DNA of 60,000 nucleotides from Polytrichum commune (taxonomy: Eukaryota > Streptophyta > Polytrichopsida > Polytrichales > Polytrichaceae), in contig OX485804.1 in NCBI GenBank assembly GCA_950295325.1, positions 22,632,001 to 22,692,000 on the forward strand. Reading direction: 5' to 3'. A model generated the notes under the pieces. It was not told where the DNA came from, did not search any database, and saw only the letters and a program-made list of their open reading frames with translations. The position numbers and the translations under genes are program-made. Positions 52,301-60,000 of this stretch are shown here, piece after piece (positions within the stretch are counted from its first letter, which is position 1; the number at the start of each line of letters is the position of its first letter).

Positions 52301-53105
52301 TTTTCGTACTGGTACCAAAAGATGTAATCACATTTGCATGAGAAGGAGAGAGGAGAGCTCTAATGTGCAATTTATAGAGCATTCCCTCCAAGGAGCCTTC
52401 CATGACAACCACTCCGTCTGCTAGCATTTGGCAGCCGTTCTTGTTGTAGAGTGTGTCGACATTCTTGCAGGCGGCTGAAGAGACAGAGAAAAGATTCCGT
52501 TGGAGAGTCGGAACATACAAAACGTTGGTGAGCAGACCCCGCTCCCACTGGTTTCGAATATTTACCTCAATGGGTATGTCCCCAATGCCTTCGACAAAAG
52601 TGGTGTGGCCTCCCACTGCCTGGACTGGCCAGGTACCTGGAGGTACCGAAGTGAAATTGGTGAACCAAGTTTTTTGATCGGACATGTGGTGTGAAGAACC
52701 ACTGTCCGCGAGCCAATCAGTAGAATGGACTTCTTGATCAAGAAGCTGGGCCATATAGGCTCTAGGTGGTGTCATCGTCAGTTGAGTGAGCCTTGCCGAA
52801 GATCTTGCATCCTGTGATGAAGAGGAAGCGGCGGTGACAGATGCGGCATATGGCTCCGGTGAAGAATGAGCAGAACCATTTCTTGCGGCAGCAACAGGTT
52901 TGCTTGGTCGGGGGCACTCTTTGTGCCAATGGCCAATTTCACCGCAGTTGCCACAGCGAGAGACTTGCTTGCGGGCGGCGATTTCTTGGGCACGTTGAAG
53001 ACGTGGATCATGATGTTCATGTTGATGATGTTCATGCGGGGAGAAAGATCGAGGAGCGTGAGTGTGAGCACCGTCTGAGGCAAGTCCACTTGAGAGCGTT
53101 GCTAG
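49324..53105 (-). pseudogene. copia gag-pol polyprotein, frameshifted
   Basis: The main frame (52775-49959) continues upstream into a gag remnant with the CCHC knuckle CGNCGEIGHWHKEC (near 52920-52965). Then come the protease DSG motif (WLADSGSSHHM), integrase zinc-binding H/C residues (WHQRLCH...CPGC) and catalytic D-D-E (HADICGP, RTDGGGEF, SPEQNGFCER). A Ser-rich linker precedes reverse transcriptase with FDIKTAFLNGD and the active-site YVDD. RNase H (SAYSDADYAMD, STTEAEYLAAS, DNQSALRL) is in another frame, 49977-49324, because of a one- or two-base change at about 49960-49970 (main frame ends VGCLQFA, the other resumes LIGTRPDLSYAV). Apart from this shift and the missing 5' end the frame is clean, so inactivation is fairly recent. 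Confidence 0.94.
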
Positions 53106-53155
53106 GGCATGAGCGTAGAGCGCAGAGCATAGAGCGTAGAGCGTACATTTTCTGA

Positions 53156-53561
53156 ATTTTGAGCGGAGAGGAATTATTTTTAGTAATTCTTTTGTCCAAA
53201 AATAGAAATTTTATTTTGGAAAACGTATATTCTTCAGAATATTCGAATATTATAGTCTTATGACCGTGGAATTCAGTACCCATAACCGTGCAAAATGGGC
53301 TTGACATGGAATAAATTTATCTGTGACCGAGTTTTGGAGGAAATAGAAGACTTCATTGAATAGAACTAAAAGGACACATGTTCACGGATCAACACAAGTG
53401 AAGGACAAGTACAAGTGATTCATAAATTTAACATAGCGAACAAATAATATATATTTATATATACGTATTCACTAAATTGTGAAAATACATAGAGTGACGT
53501 GTGTCATACACGTTTATGAAAAAGAACATATATATGAGACTAATAAATAAATCTACTGAAT
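53156..53561. other. AT-rich spacer between the copia element and the transposase gene
   Basis: Non-coding. Includes TATATATTTATATATACGTA near 53450 and a small palindrome GTGTGTCATACAC near 53501. The outer end of the neighbouring MULE-like element may lie here, but I could not identify a terminal inverted repeat. Confidence 0.4.
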
Positions 53562-56500
53562 TTAAACTGTAGCATGGGCTAAGATCCCCCTTTCAAGAAT
53601 TGTTTTCACCTCCTTGAAACTGAGGGTAGGCGCATGCATGAAGAGGTCATGGTCGGCCTCTAGTTTGCAGACTTGTACGTAGAGATAGTAAAGATGCTTA
53701 CAAGGTCGGAATGGACACCCGCGTCTACCCAGCTTAGCCATTGTCTCTTTGAACGCCGGGCAATTGCAGTCTGGGTAGGCACTGATTGAGAGATGGTAAA
53801 CTGACTCCGTGGGAGCTGGTTTAGATTGCAAAGTTACAACGCATCCAAAACCGGGTTGAGGTATCATTACTACCTTCAGAATACTTGCCTTCATTGCTCT
53901 AGCGGAATCAATGTTCTGCATGTGCTTCGAACTGGCACAAGTGATTGAGCGGCGCATGTTCTTTGACTTTCGTGTTTTTGGATAAACGTCCGCATTATCT
54001 GGCATTGGAACCTGTGACAGATCCGGTGGCGGTGCTACATTGTTGAACGTGCGGCTCATAGGAACGCTTTGCTTTTGGGGAAGTTGAAATCCCGCATTCT
54101 CCAACGCCTCAATCTCGGAACGTGTGAGATTGGTCCCTATCTTCACAGGCCAAACCGACGGGATGGGAGGTCGTTCCTCGTAATCCGAAAATGGCTCTAT
54201 CCATCGTCGACGATGCCCCTTCACACACCTCTCAATATCGTCAGCACAGAAAAAAAAAACTGCTCCACCACCTTCTGGTTACCTTTTTGAGGGTGGGTCC
54301 AAAGGCCAGTGTATGTGGGAGCTGGGGTGCTCTTCCTGTTTTGGACGATACGGGATGTACACTTCTTTCGAGTGACAGCCATCTGCGCCCAACAAGCCTT
54401 CGCATAAACCTTATTAAGTCGGGCAATGTGCCATAGCTTCTCATTCACACGAGTCTCCTCCACGGCCGTCACCCGTCCAATATCTATGCCAGTTGAGGCA
54501 GGGGGCTGTGTTGGGCGTTTCACTTCCACTTGAACTTCCTCCTGGATGGTACTCAGATTTTGAGCACGAGCACGTGTCACCCTCCGACCCACTCGAGGAC
54601 GTGAAAAATTAACAGTGTCTGGCCTATGAGTTTCTTCTTCGGCGCCAAGGGGAAGATCCGGCTTCCGTTTCCTTGACCCAAAAACCTCAGCTCCTTCGAG
54701 GTGTGCGTCTCGAGTACAGAAATCTTTGGCTCCGGGCATGTTCAAGACGGCTGCGTTCAGGGTAGTCGGATCCCCGGTTCGGTGAGCTCGGCGTTGGGCT
54801 GTCCGAAGTCGAAGTTCTTCTCTCGAGGGTCCAGAGCCTACCGCTCCACCTTTGAGGTATTGATAGTACCCCACCACTTGCAGGAATGCTCTAACGTAAT
54901 CGTCGACGGCTGCTACGTAGAGATCGCCACCCCTATTGCCGGACGCTTGCAACCATTTGTTGTGAACGGTCTCAGCAAGGTTGCAAGAGGGCATTTCAGC
55001 TAGTTCATCCGGAGAAAGTTTCTTCTCCTGTACGAAGGCAACTGGTTAAGAAATGTTCGGAAACTCAAGTGAGCAAGGAGGAGTCGTGGTGGGCCATGCC
55101 ATTTAAAAGCAAAAGATTTATTATTGTTTAGATACTACATTAGACGCAGAGAAAAAAATGCAAACTTAAAGAATTGAATAATTTGAATGAAAGAGTGTAT
55201 ACTTACCAGTTCCATGAAACCACCCCACTGCCTGTATCGGAAATGCCAAAACGCAAGCCAATGGTTCAAATGGTGGAGGCTTGCGTCAGAGGTGGCACCC
55301 GAAGATGTCCACCAGGCTTTGATTGCCAAATAACGTGTTTCAGCCTCTGCCACAGACTGTGCATCTTTGTACTGCATACACAATTTCTTGTGTTGATCTT
55401 GCAATTCGTGCACGATGTATTGTTTGGTGTGTTTTTGTAGGGATTGCGCCCAATGGAAATAACACGTTCGCTCGCGGCCTTCCATGGGTATCTTTGGGTC
55501 TCCGGATCCGTATATGATACGCACAGCGTTCCAATTGGCTTGAGCACTATCCGCCATGAAACCTTTGAACTGTGGCTTGTGTATTCCATGCCTACCCATG
55601 ACGTGGTTAAGGTTCTTCCAGAACACGAGTTGAGCATCTTTGTCCTCAGACTGGAAATCACAACAAGCAATGGTAAGTACACGTTGGTAAAAGGAGTCGT
55701 ACACGTGGCAGGCCATGGTGGTCCAGTTGGCAACTCGTTTGACGTGGTCAAACATCATCCATGAGTGCTCTAAATCGCCGCTAGGTTGCATTCGGCGGAC
55801 AAGGTCAACACCGCTGCCAGGTCCCACCTCGGACATCTTGAATATGAAGACCTTGTCAGAGTCGTCACCTTGGCCTGGAAACATGTTTCGTTGCACGTAG
55901 GCCCAGTTGCTAAGCCCTCTGAGCTTAGTGATGCCATCAAGAACGCCATATCTGCGTAGATACTTGAAACTGTAGACAAGGTTTTTTAAGTTAGGGGAGT
56001 TGAGCTCCTTGCAACATTGGAAGATAGGCTCTAGCTGTTCCAGAGAAAGTAAGGTGGGAGGGTCGTCTTCTTCGCGGAGCAAGACGTTACCTAAAACATC
56101 CTTGCTAGTTTCCAAGACTATTTTGGAAATGGTAGCTTGCGGGTTGCGCTCAACATGTTGTTCAATCAAATCGTCTATTATCTTCCGCGTGCCCCTATAG
56201 TCTCCTACCTTGACATGATGTTTATGGTTGCCTACATGGACGCAAGCACGCTCTTGCGTATCATCTCCAAAAACGTAGAAGATTTTTGCATCACAAGAGG
56301 CTACACAAAAAGGAGGTTCTTTACAGATCTTACAGACTATTGTTGAAGTTGGAGGTGGAGCGTCTGCAACAAGGAAGGCATCTTTGGAAGAACCTTCGAA
56401 CTCGACCTCGTTCAATCCAGATGCGCGTTCAGGCCGCTGCAGAAACCCACATTTGGGATTGTGGCATTGAAGATGACCTACACAGTTAGACGACCGGAAT

Positions 56501-57318
56501 GACAGCCCCAACGTGTTACTGATGTTAGTAGTCATAGTCTTTGTCCACATATGGCCATCGTAACGTTTGTCCATACCTTCCATACATTTAGCATTCTTCT
56601 GGACGGCAGATGGAAGGGTGGGAGGAAGAATGAAGATTATATCCCCATTGAACGACGGTGGCAAGAAATCTACGTACTCAATACGGATGGAATCATAGTT
56701 CAGTTTTTTAAGGACTGACTTGCTTCCAGGCATACTACCCAGGGAACGAAGGGAGGGAAGAATGTTTATGAGTTTAGTAGTTTGCGAAGGTATAAGGAAA
56801 GGAGTAGTCCTACGTGAATCTTGAGAAGAGGAGGGAGATGGACGCTTAGCACTCGACCGGATTGATGGATGGGAAGGCCTCCCCTCATCATCAGAAGAAT
56901 CGGACAAATCGATGCTAACGCGGAGACCTGGTTCGATCTTGACACGAAACAGTAAGGGGGCTTCAGTGCACAGTGTGGAGGAACTGCGAGGAGTGAGTAG
57001 GACTGTAGAAGCGTTCATGGACTCCGACAAGCCAAAGACGCGATACCTTCCGGGCTTGAGTTTCCAAACGCGAGCATTATTCTCTAACGTTACGGGCTGG
57101 ACGTATAAGGAATAAAGGACATTTCGAGTTTCTGGATCGACAACATCTGTCTCTAACCACAAGCTATCAGCATCGAAACCATAACGAATGGATAGCCACT
57201 GGGGAGTGAGATCAGCGGTTCCATCAGGGCCAGTAGGTATGCATGTAGGGATAAGAGATCCAAGAGAAACAAATTCGATGGCATCGAAGAGTGGAGCTTG
57301 GATAGCAGCGGAAGACAT
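53562..57318 (-). CDS. MULE-like transposase with GCM/WRKY-like zinc cluster and SWIM finger
   Basis: Large transposase-type protein of about 1,200 residues. I prefer the start at 57318 (MSSAAIQAP); an in-frame ATG at 57429 adds a Cys/hydrophobic-rich stretch. Exon 1, 57318-55207 (704 codons), ends GAACTG before GTAAGT. Exon 2 begins at 55027 after CAG. Residues 134-145 (VSIDLSDSSDDE) resemble a SUMO-interacting motif. 279-368 is a Cys/His cluster (C279, C285, C290, C329, C332, C338, C342, C359, then HVGNHKHH) of the WRKY-GCM1 type. About 519-650 is the MULE core, with FKGFMADSAQANWNAVR (D590) and the CYFHW motif. The first catalytic Asp is not evident where the MULE motif predicts it (TTMACHVYD). 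The C-terminus has a SWIM finger (CNC...CKH). Near 54250 a run of ten T on the sense strand breaks the frame between the exon 2 body and the C-terminal 220 residues. Confidence 0.85.
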
Positions 57319-57480
57319 TGAGAAACAATTTGACAAAGCTATGTGAATGCAATTGCAAAAGGGGGATTGAAAAAACATAATGGGATATATACATGAGAGG
57401 TTGATGAAATCGTTGGACATCCCAGACATGTACAGGATGTAGTTAGAAAATGTTTGGTTAATTATGGGAAATATTAAGAA

Positions 57481-57918
57481 TCATGGAGTGCCAGACGAAA
57501 ATGGGGCATTTTCCATATGGGGCCCTTTGCCATATTTCTCACCGTCATGTTTATGACAATGGTCAATCCCTAAACTACGAACTACAGTGCATCCTGCGCA
57601 ATTGAGTTTCTGACCTTTGGCACTCCTTAATATGGATCTAGAATAAGTGCCAGGTTTAATAACCCCTGCTCTAGAATAGGCATGAATCTTGAAAGTAGAC
57701 TTGTTCTGTATTAGTGTTGCATCAACTGCCCGCAAAGATGGAGTCTGTGGTTTAGGAGTGTGAACGACGACCACCGGAGTAACTGAGCAGTCAGGTGGGT
57801 TGGCAATCTTCATGTTGTTGACGTCTGCAGAACCATCGATGGACAACGTGGTGTGAAGTTGACATGAACTAGAAGCACCTAATGGAGCAAGGTTTGGGAG
57901 ACGTGAGACAGTACCCAT
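57481..57918 (-). CDS. Small hypothetical protein upstream of the transposase
   Basis: ATG-initiated frame of 145 codons on the transposase strand, ending 51 bp before the outer transposase ATG. Not recognised. It is Ser/Thr/Pro-rich, with a Cys/His-rich C-terminus: CAGC, then DHCHKHDG about a dozen residues on, possibly a metal-binding site. Close head-to-tail placement suggests an upstream exon of the transposase transcript or a separate accessory gene of the same element; I see no compelling donor to choose between these. Confidence 0.45.
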   Translation of the reverse strand: MGTVSRLPNLAPLGASSSCQLHTTLSIDGSADVNNMKIANPPDCSVTPVVVVHTPKPQTPSLRAVDATLIQNKSTFKIHAYSRAGVIKPGTYSRSILRSAKGQKLNCAGCTVVRSLGIDHCHKHDGEKYGKGPHMENAPFSSGTP

Positions 57919-58579
57919 TGGAGAAGAATATGATGAGATGACATGAAGGAAAGGGTATCAATAATTGGGTATTATATACACCTTGGGTAGACACCAATAC
58001 CCAAATATATGACAACCTCTTAGATCAATTAATAGTCAATATTTATTCATGTCAATTCTAGACAACTTGTTTCATGTAGGATTAGAATGTACTCCAGTAA
58101 TAGTCATTATTTTTTTACCACCAAATATGATACATGTCAGTATAGACTAATTTTCCTACGCACTAAAAAATAACTCATTCTTGATAACCTAATATATGCT
58201 ATGCCGAAATGATGAAGTTAAATCCTAAAGGTGTATATACCTTTTATGGAAAAATAATAAATTTGAAAATTTGTGGAGGCCGTCATTGTCAGGAGCGATG
58301 CGTAAATATATCGACAAATTCGAAATAGATTAGTAACTGATGTCAGTGTTGTCAGTGATCTAATCTCGGATACCGCGTTTTATTAAACGTGGGAATATAA
58401 TTCGATGACATAGCTTGATAGAAATTAAATACAAAGGAAAGGGATACGGAGGACTAGCTTGGGAGACATGAACGTACGATTAGTTCCGGGAGGAGCATCT
58501 CGTGAGAGTAGCTAGTGTGCATGAGAGTTTGTGTAGGAGCAGAGAAGTTCGGGCATTGGTGGGGCATCGAGATGCACAC
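57919..58579. other. Divergent intergenic region between the transposase-side ORF and the basic-protein gene
   Basis: AT-rich region that must contain divergent promoters if both flanking genes are expressed. Just upstream of 58580 a short upstream ORF starts at ATG 58521 and terminates TGA at 58581-58583, overlapping the chosen start codon. Confidence 0.45.
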
Positions 58580-59295
58580 ATGAAGGAAACAGGGCACACA
58601 ACAGTCTCTTCAGCGGAGCCGTCACGGAAGCCTAGGAAGAGGAGGGGCAGGACGAACTTCAGCAACTCGAAGCAGAAGAGGCGCGCTGCGAGGGATGTGA
58701 AGAAGAAGGACACCCCGAGCATTGAGGGTCGTGGAACTCCATCGAACTTGAGCGACGAAGCGGAAGAGGATCAGGGAGGAACTTGGAGAGGGAGATGTAA
58801 AATACGGTCGTTACACCTAGAGTCGATAGCAAAAGCTGAGGACGCGGGCAAGATTCACGGGACCTCAGTTGCAACAGCGATGGACGAGAGCGAACAAGAA
58901 AAGGAATCGAGTAGCAGAGCGAGTGATGCTAGTAAGATGGATTCACCTCAGCAGACAAGTGATCCTCCCGCGGACGATGTAAGTGTTTTCCTTGGAGGCT
59001 TAAGCTTTTGTTGAAACCCTAATCATTGCAATAGTTTGAACTAACGCGAGATATGTTTGTGATTCATTAGCGAGAAGATAGCCCTGATAGAGGACATATC
59101 TATAGGGACACGAATGATATAGAATTTCCAGATCACGAAGTGACAACTTTAGAGGGAGAAGAGAAGCGCGCAAACTGTATTACACCGGCTATGCGGGGAG
59201 GCGCGGGACATCTGATGGAAGCAAGAATGCCAAACAAAGAGGCTTCGAGGGAGCAACCGAAAAAGGCTCGATCGGAGACACTCGATGATTCATAA
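58580..59295 (+). CDS. Two-exon hypothetical basic protein
   Basis: Exon 1, 58580-58978, ends GACGAT before GTAAGT. The 92-bp intron ends TTCATTAG. Exon 2, 59071-59295, continues in phase to a TAA, giving 207 residues. Not recognised. Exon 1 has a strongly basic segment (RKPRKRRGRTNF, KQKRRAARDVKKK) that reads as a nuclear localisation or DNA-binding stretch. It then becomes Ser/Glu/Asp-rich, and exon 2 is charged and probably disordered. The GC-richer coding sequence, exact phase across a good intron and divergent orientation to the transposase support a real gene. By position it could be an accessory gene of the same transposon. Confidence 0.55.
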
Positions 59296-59394
59296 GTAAG
59301 GCAATCATTCCATTTGCATCTAGACTTCTCATTGCTGACTTAACATGAAACTGCATTCAGCTAAATTCCCCAACTTTTGATAGAGGTGAGAAAT

Positions 59395-59905
59395 TCACCA
59401 ATCCCACAGATCCGTGGGATTGGAGAATGTATTTCTTGTTGGGAACAACAATTTACTCCCGATTTGTCACATTAAATTTTGCCTATCACATCAAGCAACG
59501 ATACCAACATTCATCAATCCCACGGATCCGTGGGATTGATGCATGTGCATACATTTTTACATCGGAGCTAACATTCACCAATCCCACGGATCCGTGGGAT
59601 TGGCAAGTGTTTACGCAATTGAGCAACGATGCCGACATGCATCAATCTCACGGATCCGTGGGATTAATGCATGTGCATACATTTTTACATCGGAGCTAAC
59701 ATTCATCAATCCCACGGATCCGTGGGATTGAATAGTATGCACATTGTCATGCAACAAGACAAACATTAATCACACGGATCCGTGGGATAGGAGAATGTCT
59801 ACATTCATGGGCAGCGGGGCCCACGTCTTGCAATCTCACGGATCCGTGGAATTGATGAATGTGCATAAAATCTCACAGAGGAGGCTATAATCTTCAATCC
59901 TACGG
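59395..59905. repeat. 64-bp-period array of 26-30-bp palindromes centred on GGATCC
   Basis: Seven copies of a near-perfect palindrome whose left half is CAATCCCACGGATCC, plus a degraded eighth near 59893. Centres (GGATCC or variant) start at 59408, 59524, 59588, 59652, 59716, 59776 and 59840. The spacings are 116, 64, 64, 64, 60 and 64. Spacers after copies 2 and 4 are nearly identical (GCATGTGCATACATTTTTAC and onward) while the one after copy 3 differs, giving a 128-bp higher-order unit. Outer base pairs change together (T...A in copies 2 and 5, C...G in copies 1 and 3). Confidence 0.95.
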
Positions 59906-60000
59906 GTTTTCATTTTACCAAAAAGTGACATTTTTCATGAATTTTTCCTATTTTTTTCATGATAAGTCAGTAAATTTTATGAATTACGAGAATCTATACA

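Larger units (their letters stand above)
48978..53155 (-). mobile_element. Ty1/copia LTR retrotransposon, 5'-truncated
   Basis: Minus-strand element. Order: partial gag with zinc knuckle, protease, integrase, reverse transcriptase, RNase H, polypurine tract, 3' LTR. This PR-INT-RT-RH order defines copia. The 5' LTR, primer-binding site and most of gag are missing. Recognisable coding sequence stops near 53105 against a short GAGCGTAGAGCGCAGAGC-type reiteration at 53109-53143. Confidence 0.92.

Noticed and set aside
53156-53561. 5' LTR of the copia element
   Set aside because: No sequence here matches the TGTTGGAAGTAG...CAACA LTR at 48978-49279.
59395-59905. CRISPR array
   Set aside because: Regular repeats and spacers superficially resemble one, but the DNA is plant nuclear, repeats are full palindromes, spacers are themselves repeated, and there are no cas genes.

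Overview
The window is nuclear DNA of a land plant. Three or four genes are split by canonical GT-AG introns. The deadenylase has the plant-type architecture of an N-terminal Cys/His finger plus an EEP nuclease domain. G-box (CACGTG) and telobox-like (AAACCCTAA) motifs sit near genes, and the spacers hold plant-type Ty1/copia, MULE, hAT-like and Harbinger-like elements. Gene density is low and host introns are modest (about 80 to 1,400 bp). I lean towards a non-seed plant such as a moss or lycophyte, but nothing here proves it.

Layout. 2.1-7.3 kb (minus): a complete 11-exon CCR4-type poly(A) deadenylase with a low-complexity leader and a GC-rich upstream region with a TATA-like stretch and two G-boxes. 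9-13.8 kb: AT-rich spacer. 14.17-14.47 kb (plus): intronless signal peptidase complex subunit 1, whose 3' end is tandemly duplicated (426-bp unit). 16.6-21.8 kb (plus): a 13-exon P-loop NTPase-like gene with a mitochondrial-type presequence and degenerate Walker motifs. 22-37 kb: a repeat-rich desert with a 380-bp inverted-repeat element, a hairpin array, a 175-bp-period repeat family, a pogo-like transposase relic, and a 409-bp hAT-like MITE inserted cleanly into a 40-bp tandem repeat. 37.2-39.05 kb (plus): the last exons of an adenosine kinase pseudogene. 40.0-45.3 kb (minus): an unrecognised spliced gene with a Harbinger-like MITE in one intron and an apparent frameshift.

45.5-48.7 kb holds two short foldback elements and a decayed leucine-rich-repeat protein gene. 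48.98-53.16 kb is a 5'-truncated, frameshifted Ty1/copia retrotransposon on the minus strand with one recognisable LTR. From 53.56 kb to the right edge lies the most interesting block: a large spliced MULE-like transposase gene (GCM/WRKY-like zinc cluster, MULE core, SWIM finger), a small Cys/His ORF, a divergent two-exon gene for a basic protein, and a 64-bp-period array of near-perfect 26-30-bp palindromes centred on GGATCC. I suggest, as inference, that this is one large multi-gene DNA transposon whose terminus lies beyond the window.

The CCR4, SPCS1 and NTPase-like genes look like ordinary host genes with no functional link to one another. The rest is mostly mobile-element history.
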